From NCBI GenBank assembly GCA_958295745.1, contig OY282370.1, positions 2,020,548 to 2,084,547 of the forward strand: DNA of 64,000 nt, in the 5' to 3' direction. Made by a program: the position numbers and the translations under genes. Origin of the DNA: an uncultured Acidimicrobiia bacterium (lineage in GTDB: Bacteria > Actinomycetota > Acidimicrobiia > Spongiisociales > Spongiisociaceae). The notes under the pieces are model-generated. The model searched no databases. It was not told where the DNA came from and saw only the letters and a list, made by a program, of their open reading frames with translations. Below, piece by piece: positions 35,601 through 48,337 of this stretch (positions are counted from its first letter, which is position 1; each line of letters begins with the position of its first letter).

Positions 35601-35773
35601 CGGCCGGGATCCCCACAAGTACAACGGGTCGAGGAACGCTCGGCGGGCGCCTTCCCGGCGCAGGGCATCGGACCGCCGCAGGCGGGAGTCTCCGGCTTTC
35701 ACGTTCCGCCGTCGCCCGTCTCGCGAATACCGGGTTCTGTCATAGGCGCGTGTTACTTTGGACGGGATAGACG

Positions 35774-36742
35774 ATGGTGCATTATGAGGCCTCCGCCAAA
35801 CGCCGCAACGGTCGTTATTTCACGGCCGGCAACCCGTTCGACCATCCGGCGTTCGAGGACTGGTCGTCGGGTGCCGGTTTGTCCGAAAGCCGGGTGTTGG
35901 AACCCTTCGCCGGTGCCAACAGCCTGATCGACCACTTGCAGCGGATGGGTTTGTGCCGGGAGTTCAGAGCGTTCGACATCGATCCCGCCCACTCTCAGGT
36001 CCGGTATCGCGACACCATCGCCGATTTCCCCACCGGCTTCGAGGTATGCGTTACCAATCCTCCCTGGTTGGCCCGCAACAGCGCCACGGTGCGGGGTATG
36101 CCTTTCCCGGATACCCCTTACGATGATCTATATAAGGCGGCGTTGGAAAAGTGCCTGGACAATTGCGCGTTTGTGGCCGCCTTGGTACCGGAATCCTTCG
36201 TTCGCACGGACCTGTTCACGGACAGGCTGGCGGCCTTCGTGTCGCTGACCTCCAGTCTTTTCCTCGATACGGGTCATCCGGTCGGATTGGCCTTGTTCGT
36301 AGAGAAGCCGGTTGCCGAGACCGATGTATGGTCGGGGGGTACTTACATCGGCAGTCTGGACAGGTTGAAGGAGATGCGTCCTATACCGAAGCCGGACGGC
36401 TCGCGGGTGCGCTTCAACGTAGAGGGCGGCAACGTGGGTCTGATTGCGTTGGACAATACGGTCGAGGCTTCTATACGGTTTTGTGATGTGCGTGAGCTGG
36501 CCGATTACAGGGTCAAGAGAACCGGCAGGCACATAACCAAGATCATGGTGGACGGCCCGATCGATCTGGTTCGCTGGAACTCCTTCTTGAACGGCTTCCG
36601 GCTTGAAACCTGGGATGTTCTGATGACCAGCTACAAAGGTATGAGAAAAGACGGTATGTATAGACGCAGGTTGGATTGGCAATTAGCCAGAGGGATCATC
36701 CATAGACCCTTTGGATTCAAGAGACCTTGTGTAGATCACTGA
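35774..36742 (+). CDS. Orphan DNA adenine methyltransferase-like protein (NPPW)
   Basis: The 322-aa protein has a SAM-binding motif LEPFAGANSL (42-51), an acidic AFDIDP strand and the catalytic motif TNPPW (94-98), the order of gamma-class N6-adenine methyltransferases. The C-terminal part (VKRTGRHITKIMVDG onwards) is the likely target recognition region. No restriction enzyme gene is adjacent. Base composition is lower in GC than neighbours, notably in the last 250 bases, consistent with transfer. RNA or protein methylation cannot be excluded. Confidence 0.8.
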   Translation: MVHYEASAKRRNGRYFTAGNPFDHPAFEDWSSGAGLSESRVLEPFAGANSLIDHLQRMGLCREFRAFDIDPAHSQVRYRDTIADFPTGFEVCVTNPPWLARNSATVRGMPFPDTPYDDLYKAALEKCLDNCAFVAALVPESFVRTDLFTDRLAAFVSLTSSLFLDTGHPVGLALFVEKPVAETDVWSGGTYIGSLDRLKEMRPIPKPDGSRVRFNVEGGNVGLIALDNTVEASIRFCDVRELADYRVKRTGRHITKIMVDGPIDLVRWNSFLNGFRLETWDVLMTSYKGMRKDGMYRRRLDWQLARGIIHRPFGFKRPCVDH

Positions 36743-36799
36743 TTCTGGATTCTTCCAGGCGACCGGCCATGTTGTCGAGGGTTCGATGGGGTTTGCCCC

Positions 36800-37609
36800 A
36801 TGGATGATTCCCGGGTGTTGCTCGCCGGATCGAGGCTTCCTGCGCATGAGGTGGAGCGGCTCTTGCGGGCGGTGACCGGCGCCTCCCGTACGGCGTTGCT
36901 GGGCGGGATGGCGGTCGGCCGAGACCAGAAGGTGCGTTTCCGCAGGCTGGCGGTCCGGCGGCTGGCCGGCGAGCCGTTGCAGTACCTGGAAGGAACCGCC
37001 GCGTTCGGGCCCATAGAAGTGCGGGTGGATCCCAGGGTGCTGATACCCCGCCCCGAGACCGAACAGCTCTGGGATCTGGCGATGGGGATGCTCCCCGCCG
37101 GACCCTGCACGGTTGTGGATCTGGGGACGGGGTCGGGCTGTCTGGCGCTGGCGGTCAAGCACCGGCGCCCCGATGTCAGGGTGGTCGCCGCCGACATCTC
37201 CGCCGCCGTCCTCGAGGTGGCCTGCCTCAACGCCCGCCGCTTGGGCTTGGAGGTGGATCTCTGCCATGGGGACGGGCTGGCCGCCCTGGATCCGGCCCTG
37301 CGGGGAAGGGTGGAGATGATCCTGACCAACCCCCCTTACATAGCCGAGTCTGAATGGGAAGATCTCCCCTCCGAAGTGCGGGATCACGAGCCCAGATCGG
37401 CGTTGGTGATGGGTGACGGCTTGGATATGTACCGGCGCCTGGCGGCGGAGGCAGCCCATTGGTTGTCTCCGGACGGAGTGCTGGCCGCAGAGATCGGGGC
37501 GGCTCAGGGCGAGGCCGTCGTTTCCATCTTCGCGCAGGCAGGTTGGGAATCGGAGATATCGCAGGACCTGTCCGGACGGGACCGATTCCTGACCGCGAGG
37601 CCCGGCTGA
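36800..37609 (+). CDS. prmC: Peptide chain release factor N5-glutamine methyltransferase
   Basis: PrmC methylates the GGQ glutamine of release factors. The N-terminal helical domain leads into RRLAGEPLQYLEGTAAFG, the SAM motif VVDLGTGSGCLALAVKHRRP and the catalytic NPPYI with flanking residues (MILTNPPYIAESEWEDLP). 269 aa is a normal length. The stop overlaps the tsaC start (TGATG), a common gene pair. Confidence 0.93.
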   Translation: MDDSRVLLAGSRLPAHEVERLLRAVTGASRTALLGGMAVGRDQKVRFRRLAVRRLAGEPLQYLEGTAAFGPIEVRVDPRVLIPRPETEQLWDLAMGMLPAGPCTVVDLGTGSGCLALAVKHRRPDVRVVAADISAAVLEVACLNARRLGLEVDLCHGDGLAALDPALRGRVEMILTNPPYIAESEWEDLPSEVRDHEPRSALVMGDGLDMYRRLAAEAAHWLSPDGVLAAEIGAAQGEAVVSIFAQAGWESEISQDLSGRDRFLTARPG

Positions 37610-38184
37610 TGCCGATGGAAGCCGCTTTGTCGGCCCTTCGCAGGGGGGAGGTGGTGGGCGTTCCCACCGACACCGTATACGGGTTGGCGGTCGATCCCGC
37701 AGATCCCGAGGCGGTCCGGGCTCTGTTCGATCTGAAGGGGCGGGGCGGTCACCTTCCGCTGGTGGTGCTGGCGGCGTCGTTGGCCCAGGCCGAGCCGCTG
37801 GTCGAGATGTCAGATAGTCGGCGCCGCCTGCTGGAACAGCACTGGCCCGGGCCGCTCACCGCGGTTCTGCGATCCAAGGTCACCCTGGCGCCGCTGGTGG
37901 GAGACCACGACAGAGGCACCCTGGCCGTACGGATACCCGATCACCGCTTTCTGCTGGATTTGCTGGGAAGTTCGGGGCCGCTGGCGGTTACCAGCGCCAA
38001 CCGCAGCGGCGCCCCGCCGGCCCGCTCCTCCGATGAAGCCAGAGCGGCGCTCGGTGATGGGCCGGCGGTCTACCTGGAAGGAAATTGCCCCGGCGGTATA
38101 CCTTCCACGGTGGTGGACCTCACCCGCTTCCCGCCTACGGTGCTGCGGGAAGGGCCGGTGCGCCTCCACCCATCCCTCTGGTGA
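37609..38184 (+). CDS. tsaC: L-threonylcarbamoyladenylate synthase (Sua5/YrdC family)
   Basis: The enzyme makes threonylcarbamoyl-AMP from threonine, bicarbonate and ATP for the t6A37 modification of tRNAs. The signature GEVVGVPTDTVYGLAVDP, the LVVLAAS strand, HWPGPLTAVL and LAVTSANRSG are all present. At 191 aa it is the short TsaC form without the C-terminal Sua5 domain. ATG 37609 overlaps the stop of prmC by one base. Confidence 0.92.
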   Translation: MPMEAALSALRRGEVVGVPTDTVYGLAVDPADPEAVRALFDLKGRGGHLPLVVLAASLAQAEPLVEMSDSRRRLLEQHWPGPLTAVLRSKVTLAPLVGDHDRGTLAVRIPDHRFLLDLLGSSGPLAVTSANRSGAPPARSSDEARAALGDGPAVYLEGNCPGGIPSTVVDLTRFPPTVLREGPVRLHPSLW

Positions 38185-38196
38185 CGGTGACGCAGC

Positions 38197-38223
38197 GCGG
38201 GGAACCGGTTCGAGTTCCCCCGC
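38197..38223 (+). terminator. Hairpin between tsaC and glyA
   Basis: The stem GCGGGGAAC (38197-38205) pairs with GTTCCCC-C-GC (38214-38223), with one bulged C and an eight-base loop. It follows the tsaC stop by 13 bases. No U-run follows, so it is a weak terminator, a processing signal or part of the glyA leader. Confidence 0.4.
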
Positions 38224-38321
38224 CATGAACAATCGAGGGTGGAATCGGTTCCGTGCTCGAATGCCGCCGTAGGCTGCCCGCTACCCTCGTAGCCGGTCGA
38301 ACAAGCGAGGAACGGGAACAC

Positions 38322-39593
38322 ATGACCGATATGCAGGCTATCGAGCAGGTGGATCCTGCTGTAGCCGAACTCATACGGGCGGATGTCCGCCGGCAGAACA
38401 CCCACATCCATCTGATCGCCTCCGAGAACTTCGCCTCTCCGGCGGTCATGCAGGCCTGCGGCTCGGTCTACACCAACAAGTATGCGGAGGGATATCCGGG
38501 CCGCCGATACTACGAGGGGTGCCAGGTCGTGGACCGGCTCGAAGGCCTGGCGATAGAACGGGCCCAGGCCCTGTTCGGCGCCGAGTACGTCAACGTCCAG
38601 CCTCATTCCGGCGCCCAGGCCAACATGGGGGTGTACTTCTCGCTTCTGGCACCGGGAGACACGGTGCTGGGGCTCAGCTTGGCCGAAGGCGGACACCTCA
38701 CTCACGGCTCGCCGGTCAACTTCTCCGGACGGCTCTACCGTTTCGTCGCCTACGGGGTGGACCGCCGGACGGAGATGATCGACATGGACGAGGTCAGGGC
38801 CAAGGCCCTCGAACACCGCCCCAAGATCCTCCTGGCCGGTTACTCGGCCTACTCCCGGCACCTCGACTATCAGGCTTTCCGTTCGATCGCCGACGAGGTG
38901 GGGGCGGTTTTCATGGTGGACGCCGCCCACTTCATCGGGCTGGTGGCCGGCAAGGCCCTGCCCAACCCCACCCCGATCGCCGACATCGTGACCGCCACCA
39001 CCCACAAGGCGCTGCGGGGTCCCCGGGGAGGCATGATCATGGCCAAGGAGGAGTACGGCGCCGGGCTGAACAAGGCCGTGTTCCCCGACATGCAGGGCGG
39101 TCCGATCATCAACCAGATCGCCGGCAAGGCGGTGTGCTTCCACGAGGCATCCACCGAGAATTTCCAGTCCTACGCGGCGCAGATCGTCGCCAACGCCTCG
39201 GCCATGGCCGACGCCTTCACGGCGCAAGGGGTGCGGGTGGTGTCGGGAGGAACCGACAATCACCTGATGCTGCTGGACATGCGCTCCATAGATGAAGACC
39301 TGACCGGCAAGGAGGCGTCCGCCCTGCTCGATTCGGTGGGAATCACCCTCAACCGCAACGGGATTCCCTTCGACCCCCGCCCGCCCTACATCACCAGCGG
39401 CCTGCGGATAGGGACGCCCGGCATCACCACCTGCGGCATGAAAGAGACGGCGGCGGTACAGGTGGCCACCTTGATAACCCGCACGCTGCGCAAGCGGGCC
39501 GACCAAGGCGCCGTGGAGGCCTCCGCACGGGAGGCGGCGGCTCTGGCGGCCGAGTACCCGCCCTATCCGCCCGACTTCGCAGGTCACGTCTGA
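38322..39593 (+). CDS. glyA: Serine hydroxymethyltransferase
   Basis: GlyA interconverts serine and glycine while passing a one-carbon unit to tetrahydrofolate; it uses PLP. Diagnostic blocks include HLIASENFASPAVMQACGS, YPGRRYYEGC, PHSGAQANMGVYFSLL and TTHKALRGPRGG with the PLP lysine Lys229. The 423-aa length is normal. The usual DMAH motif reads VDAAH here. Together with fhs this enzyme links the formate pathway to serine and glycine. Confidence 0.95.
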   Translation: MTDMQAIEQVDPAVAELIRADVRRQNTHIHLIASENFASPAVMQACGSVYTNKYAEGYPGRRYYEGCQVVDRLEGLAIERAQALFGAEYVNVQPHSGAQANMGVYFSLLAPGDTVLGLSLAEGGHLTHGSPVNFSGRLYRFVAYGVDRRTEMIDMDEVRAKALEHRPKILLAGYSAYSRHLDYQAFRSIADEVGAVFMVDAAHFIGLVAGKALPNPTPIADIVTATTHKALRGPRGGMIMAKEEYGAGLNKAVFPDMQGGPIINQIAGKAVCFHEASTENFQSYAAQIVANASAMADAFTAQGVRVVSGGTDNHLMLLDMRSIDEDLTGKEASALLDSVGITLNRNGIPFDPRPPYITSGLRIGTPGITTCGMKETAAVQVATLITRTLRKRADQGAVEASAREAAALAAEYPPYPPDFAGHV

Positions 39594-39768
39594 CCGTTCC
39601 CCGGCTGCCTCTGGCCATCACCGGGGGGTGGTTGATGCCGGGTTCGTGATGAATCCGCTCATATTTCGTGATATGGTTGGGGTGGGGCGGCGAACATCCT
39701 TACGGCGTCGGGTTCGACCCGGCTGATAGGGGTAGGTAGAGCGTATGGTCGTACTGGAAGGGGATACG

Positions 39769-40040
39769 ATGACGAAAGCCATTGCATTCGACTCCCACAG
39801 GTTCGTCAAGAACCTCACCTCATCCGGGTTCACCGAGCAACAGGCCGAGGTTCTGGCCAACGACAGGTCGGCCTGTTGAACAGCAACCTGGCCACCAAGG
39901 CCGACATCGCCGCCCCCAAGGTTGACATCGCCGATCTCAAGGCCGACTTCGCAACCCTCAAGACGGATCTGTTGAAATGGATGATCGGTGCCATGGTCGT
40001 CCAGACAGGGGTGATCGTCGCCCTTGTGAAGTTGCTGTAA
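39769..40040 (+). pseudogene. Frameshifted DUF1640-like small coiled-coil protein
   Basis: The first frame (MTKAIAFDSHRFVKNLTSSG, then FTEQQAEVLAND) stops at TGA 39877-39879. The matching continuation, QVGLLNSNLATKADIA, then KTDLLKWMIGAMVVQTG and VIVALVKLL, is in another frame and ends at TAA 40038-40040. Adding one base near 39863 restores a continuous protein of about 90 aa with the N-terminal domain, coiled coil and C-terminal membrane anchor of DUF1640/CCDC90-type proteins. The deletion could be real decay or a sequence error. GGAAGGGG precedes the ATG. Confidence 0.65.
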
Positions 40041-40207
40041 CCCGACCATCCGGGGGTGCCGCGGGCATTGGCGGGTTCAATGAGACACACCACCCCGACC
40101 GTGCCGGCAGCGATCAGCACGCACTGGAACAGGTCGGCTCTCTTGGACATCGCGGCGGATGGGCCGCAGTTCGTGAAACGAATCACAATCTTCTAGGATC
40201 GGGCGCG

Positions 40208-40513
40208 ATGACAGATTCCGCCGGTTCGTCGGCTCCCCTGTCCGCGCCCTCGGCGGAAAACACTGCGCCGGTCGCCGTTCGGACGGCCCATCGCGGGGCT
40301 ACCTCGGCCGTGGCGGACGGATGGGTGGCGGGGGGTTCCTTCTTCGGTTCGATAATGGCCGGGGCGTTGCTGGGATGGCTGGCGGACCGCTGGCTCGACA
40401 CGGATCCCTGGCTGGTGGTGACCGGGATCGTGCTGGGTTCGGTCAGCGGCTTCATCCGCATGTGGGAGCTGGTCGGGAAGCCGACCGGTAAGCAGTCGGT
40501 CCGTGGCCGCTGA
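40208..40513 (+). CDS. atpZ: AtpZ-like small membrane protein at the start of the ATP synthase operon
   Basis: The 101-aa protein has a polar N-terminus and two membrane helices (FFGSIMAGALLGWLADRWL and VVTGIVLGSVSGFIRMWELV) with the G-x-L-AD-x-WL-x-T pattern of AtpZ/AtpQ-like proteins, which aid assembly or carry divalent ions. A TAGGAT box at 40194-40199 lies just before ATG 40208, so transcription may begin almost at the start codon. It overlaps atpI by 11 bases. Confidence 0.75.
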   Translation: MTDSAGSSAPLSAPSAENTAPVAVRTAHRGATSAVADGWVAGGSFFGSIMAGALLGWLADRWLDTDPWLVVTGIVLGSVSGFIRMWELVGKPTGKQSVRGR

Positions 40514-40961
40514 GACCCGGGCCGGGCAGGGCCTCGACCGCTCCGAGGTGGAGCGCTACATCGCCGGGCGCCCTCCGGTGGAGCTGGCGATGGCCCGGTC
40601 GATCGTGCGCCGGGCGGTGGTGGTTGGCCCGGTTATGCTGGTGGTGTTCGGCCTGCTGAGGGGTCTTGAGGGTTTGGTGGCGGCCGCGATAGGGGTGGTC
40701 ATCGTAACGGGCTACTATCTTCTGGGCGGCGCCATGATGTCTCGGTTGGCGAGGATTTCCCTCGGGGCTTATCATGCGGGTGCCCTCTTCGGGTTCGTCG
40801 TCCGACTCGGCCTGATCGCGGCAACGATGCTGGCGGTCATCACCCTGTTCGAGGTCGATAGGATGGCGCTCGGGTTGGCGGTGGTCGCGGCCTACGTGAT
40901 ACTGCTGGTCTGGGAGGCCGCCGCCCTGGGCAGCGCCAAGAGCAAGCACCGAGAACGATAG
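40503..40961 (+). CDS. atpI: ATP synthase subunit I (AtpI-like)
   Basis: The 152-aa protein has four hydrophobic helices and the small, weakly conserved character of AtpI, which helps assemble the c-ring. It begins at GTG 40503 inside atpZ and precedes atpB, the usual position. Assignment is by topology and synteny; the sequence itself has few diagnostic residues. Confidence 0.75.
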   Translation: MAAETRAGQGLDRSEVERYIAGRPPVELAMARSIVRRAVVVGPVMLVVFGLLRGLEGLVAAAIGVVIVTGYYLLGGAMMSRLARISLGAYHAGALFGFVVRLGLIAATMLAVITLFEVDRMALGLAVVAAYVILLVWEAAALGSAKSKHRER

Positions 40962-40980
40962 AGAAGGAGAAAGCACCCGC

Positions 40981-42730
<1,750 letters not shown>

Positions 42731-43264
42731 ATGGTCGACGAACGGGTCCGGGGTTACGCCGCCGCCATCTTCGAGATGGCCCGGGGCGAGGGCGTGGTGG
42801 AACGGGTCGAGAGCGAGCTGTTCCGGGTAGCCAGGGCTTTGGAAGGGTCCGACGATCTGAAAGAGGCCCTCGGCGACATCCGGCTGCCCATGGAGCGCAA
42901 GCAGGCGGTGATCGACGAACTTTTGAGCGCCAGCGCCCACCGGCTGACCACCGCCTTCGTGAGTTTCGCGGTGGGTCTGGGTCTGGCCGGAGGCCTCGAG
43001 GACATCGCCGACGAGCTCACCGCCCATTCGGCGGCGGCCCAGGGCCGGGCGGTGGCCGAGGTGCGCAGCGCCATCCCGCTGGACCAGGAGGCGGTCGACC
43101 GGCTGTCCCGCGGTTTGTCCGCCCGGATAGGAAACCAGGTGGAGGTTCGGGTGGTGGTAGACGAAACGATCATGGGCGGTCTGGTGGCGCGGGTGGGCGA
43201 CACCGTGATCGATGGGTCCGTGAAGAAACGACTCGAGCGGCTGCGCGAGGCGGTGACCGGATGA
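42731..43264 (+). CDS. atpH: ATP synthase F1 subunit delta
   Basis: The 177-aa soluble subunit starts VRGYAAAIFEMARGEGVVER and ends with VRVVVDETIMGGLVARVGDT, followed by IDGSVKKRLERL, the standard OSCP/delta pattern. It connects the peripheral stalk to the top of F1. Here it is a separate protein, unlike the b-delta fusion found in mycobacteria. Confidence 0.92.
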   Translation: MVDERVRGYAAAIFEMARGEGVVERVESELFRVARALEGSDDLKEALGDIRLPMERKQAVIDELLSASAHRLTTAFVSFAVGLGLAGGLEDIADELTAHSAAAQGRAVAEVRSAIPLDQEAVDRLSRGLSARIGNQVEVRVVVDETIMGGLVARVGDTVIDGSVKKRLERLREAVTG

Positions 43265-43306
43265 CCGCACGATCGATCCACGAACGAAGCCAAGAGAGGA
43301 TTGTCG

Positions 43307-44839
43307 ATGGCTGAACTGACGATTAGCCCCCAGGACATCACCGCCGCCCTCCGCCGACACGTAGCGGACTGGTCGCCGAGCCTCGAACAGGAGACGGTCG
43401 GCTACGTAATCTCCATCGCCGACGGAGTGGCCCGGGTGTCGGGGCTGCCCAACGCCGCCGCCTCCGAGCTGCTGGAGTTTCCGGGGGGTCTGCTGGGGGT
43501 GACCCTCAACCTCGACGAGCTGGATCTCGGAGTGGTGCTCATGGGCGACCCCTCCCACATCGAGGAGGGCGACCCCGTTCACCAGACCGGCCGGGTGCTG
43601 TCGGTGCCGGTGGGGGACGGCCTGCTGGGCCGGGTCATCGACCCGGTGGGCAATCCGCTCGACGGAAAGGGCGACATCCCCCAAGGCGAACGCAGGCTGC
43701 TGGAGACCCAGGCCCCGTCGGTGGTGCAGCGCCAGCCGGTTCACGAGCCTCTCCAGACCGGCATAAAGGCCATCGACTCGATGACCCCCATCGGGAAGGG
43801 CCAGCGCCAGCTGATCATCGGCGACCGGCAGACCGGCAAGACCGCCATCGTGGTGGACACGATCATCAACCAGAAGCAGTTCCAGGGCACCCCCGACGAG
43901 GTCAAATGCGTCTACGTGGCGATCGGGCAGAAGGCCTCCACGGTGGCGGAGGTGGTGGCCTCCCTCGAGGAGGCGGGGGCCATGGAGTACACCGTGGTGG
44001 TGACCGCGGCCGCCTCGCTGCCGCCCGCCCTCCAGATGTACGCGCCTTACGCCGGGTCGGCCATCGGCCAGTACTGGATGTACAACGGCCAGCACGCCCT
44101 GGTCATCTTCGACGACCTGTCCAAGCAGGCGGTTGCCTATAGGGAGATATCGCTCCTGCTGCGCCGCCCCCCCGGGCGGGAGGCCTTCCCCGGCGACGTT
44201 TTCTATCTGCACAGCCGGTTGCTGGAACGGTGCGCCAAGCTGTCGGACGAGCTGGGCGGGGGTTCGCTCACGGGGCTGCCCCTGATCGAGACCAAGGCCA
44301 ACGACGTGTCGGCTTACATCCCCACCAACGTCATCTCGATCACAGACGGCCAGATCTTCCTGGAGACCGACCTGTTCTTCTCGGGTATCCGCCCTGCCAT
44401 GAACGCCGGCATCTCGGTTTCCCGGGTGGGGGGCAACGCCCAGATCGGCGCCATGAAGAAGGTGGCGGGCCCGCTGCGACTCAACCTCGCCCAGTACCGG
44501 GAGCTGGAGGCCTTCGCCGAGTTCGGTTCCGAGCTGGACGCGGTCTCCCTGGCCCAGCTGGAGAGAGGCCGCCGGGTGGTGGAAGTTCTCAAGCAGCCGC
44601 AGTACGCCCCGGTTCCGGTCGAGGAGCAGGTGCTGGCGATCTATGCGGTGACCGAAGGCCATCTGGACGTCATCCCGGTGGAGGACATCTCCCGGGCCGA
44701 GCACGAGCTGAGGGAGTTCGTGAGGGTGCGGCACCCCCACCTCCTGGATGTCATCAGACGCACCGGCAACCTCCCGGAGGCAGACGAGACAGCCGCCGCC
44801 CTCGCCGCCTTCCTGGAAGTTTTCGGAGGAGGGGAGTAG
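43307..44839 (+). CDS. atpA: ATP synthase F1 subunit alpha
   Basis: The 510-aa noncatalytic nucleotide-binding subunit has the P-loop [26 protein letters not shown] and [20 protein letters not shown], followed by [12 protein letters not shown], with the conserved arginine finger region. AGAGAGGA precedes ATG 43307. Length is normal. Confidence 0.96.
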   Translation: MAELTISPQDITAALRRHVADWSPSLEQETVGYVISIADGVARVSGLPNAAASELLEFPGGLLGVTLNLDELDLGVVLMGDPSHIEEGDPVHQTGRVLSVPVGDGLLGRVIDPVGNPLDGKGDIPQGERRLLETQAPSVVQRQPVHEPLQTGIKAIDSMTPIGKGQRQLIIGDRQTGKTAIVVDTIINQKQFQGTPDEVKCVYVAIGQKASTVAEVVASLEEAGAMEYTVVVTAAASLPPALQMYAPYAGSAIGQYWMYNGQHALVIFDDLSKQAVAYREISLLLRRPPGREAFPGDVFYLHSRLLERCAKLSDELGGGSLTGLPLIETKANDVSAYIPTNVISITDGQIFLETDLFFSGIRPAMNAGISVSRVGGNAQIGAMKKVAGPLRLNLAQYRELEAFAEFGSELDAVSLAQLERGRRVVEVLKQPQYAPVPVEEQVLAIYAVTEGHLDVIPVEDISRAEHELREFVRVRHPHLLDVIRRTGNLPEADETAAALAAFLEVFGGGE

Positions 44840-44848
44840 CGCTCCGCG

Positions 44849-47188
<2,340 letters not shown>

Positions 47189-47189
<1 letters not shown>

Positions 47190-47464
47190 TGGTCGCCGCC
47201 TCCGTCCCTATGCGGGTCGATGTGGTGTCGCCCGAAGCCGTCCTGTGGTCCGGCGAGGCCGAGTTCGTGGTGGCCCGGACGGTGGACGGGGAGATCGGCA
47301 TCCTCGCCAACCACGAACCGCTGATGGCCGCCCTGGCCGCCGGAACGGTGGAGATCCAGGCGGGTGAGGACCGGGTTCCGGTACAGGTGGGAGGCGGCTT
47401 CCTCCAGATAGTGGACAACACCGTCACCTTGCTCGCCGACGAGGCCGCCCTCGCCACCGACTGA
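47189..47464 (+). CDS. atpC: ATP synthase F1 subunit epsilon, short form
   Basis: The 91-aa protein covers only the N-terminal beta-sandwich: MRVDVVSPEAVLWSGEAEFV, then GEIGILANHEPLMAALAAGT and GGFLQIVDNTVTLLADEA. The C-terminal helical hairpin, which inhibits ATP hydrolysis in E. coli-type epsilon (about 139 aa), is absent. The stop lies in a normal position and there is no frameshifted remainder before the toxin gene, so the short form looks genuine. Confidence 0.9.
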
Positions 47465-47472
47465 GCAACCGA

Positions 47473-47859
47473 TCAGATGGTGTAGATCAACAGAGCTCCG
47501 CCTAGAGCATCCGATATCTGCTTGATATCACCGGCATCGTTGGTGACCACTTGGTCGCCGCGTCCGAGGGCACCGACCACTACGGAGATATCAACCACGT
47601 CAGGGGAGGTCAATCCTTTGCTCGTTTTGCCCACCTGCTTGGCCAAGGTTTCGTCCAAGGGTTCGATTTCGCACTGTTTCAGCATCTGTGCCACCGGGGC
47701 CTGTCGTCCGCTTCCGCCCCTCCACACCTGGGCCAGGACCCCGGCGGGAACCACCGGCGTTATTCCTCTCATCACCAGGTCATTATGCAGACCCAGCACA
47801 GTGATGTCTTGGCGCTCGACGGCTATCAGAACGCCTGCGTCATAGGTAGCGCCGGTCAC
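47473..47859 (-). CDS. PIN-domain toxin (VapC-like)
   Basis: The 128-aa protein starts TYDAGVLIAVERQDI with the first acidic residue of a PIN nuclease, has an acidic PLDETLAKQVGKT block (Glu) and ends with SPDVVDISVVVGALGRGD and VVTNDAGDIKQI, giving the later Asp residues. PIN toxins cleave tRNA or rRNA. GTG 47859 overlaps the stop of the upstream small gene as GTGA, the typical antitoxin-toxin coupling. Confidence 0.75.
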   Translation of the reverse strand: MTGATYDAGVLIAVERQDITVLGLHNDLVMRGITPVVPAGVLAQVWRGGSGRQAPVAQMLKQCEIEPLDETLAKQVGKTSKGLTSPDVVDISVVVGALGRGDQVVTNDAGDIKQISDALGGALLIYTI

Positions 47860-48203
47860 TCGGTCTCGGTCTTCCCGTCCGAGTTGTGGATTCCCATCCG
47901 TTCCAGGACGGCGTCCAGTTCAGCTCGCATCTCCGGGGTTTGTACGTAGCCCCATTCTTCCAGCAACTTCTGGTTTTCGGCGGTTGCCTCGGCAATCCGC
48001 TTGGCCTTCTCTTCGGGGGTTTCTTTGTTCTTGCGCTGGAAGACGCTCAGGTCCAGGCCCAGGCGCTCGGCCCACTCCTCCCGGGTTTCGTGCTCGTATT
48101 CCTCTGGGATGACCCTGATTTCTCGATAGTTGCCCAGCGGGCTGGTCCATTCCTCGATGCGCAGACCCGGCCGCGGCCAACTTGTCTTTACTTCGTCCGA
48201 CAT
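47856..48203 (-). CDS. Probable antitoxin partner of the PIN toxin
   Basis: The 115-aa acidic, helix-rich protein precedes the toxin and overlaps it by 4 bases. It is not a recognisable AbrB, RHH or Phd protein; the assignment rests on position, size and charge. GGGAG six bases before ATG 48203 supports this start. Upstream on the minus strand, TTGTAT (48256-48251) and TAATCA (48234-48229), separated by 16 bases, could be its promoter. Confidence 0.5.
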   Translation of the reverse strand: MSDEVKTSWPRPGLRIEEWTSPLGNYREIRVIPEEYEHETREEWAERLGLDLSVFQRKNKETPEEKAKRIAEATAENQKLLEEWGYVQTPEMRAELDAVLERMGIHNSDGKTETE

Positions 48204-48337
48204 TGCCGTCTCCCGGTTCACACCCATATGATTACCCAGATCGGTATTCGATACAAACCACTCCGGCAGATTTTTTTGTCGTTTTGCCGCCGGGGGTGCG
48301 GGGGGCGGTGTTGGTACTGTTGACGGTGCGTCGTCTC

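Noticed and set aside
38197-38223. tRNA T-arm-like GGTTCGAG sequence
   Set aside because: The surrounding bases form a simple hairpin and there is no acceptor, D or anticodon arm nearby.
39877-39879. TGA in the DUF1640-like gene as another selenocysteine
   Set aside because: Sequence after the TGA in the same frame is not protein-like; the family sequence continues in a different frame, so this is a frameshift.
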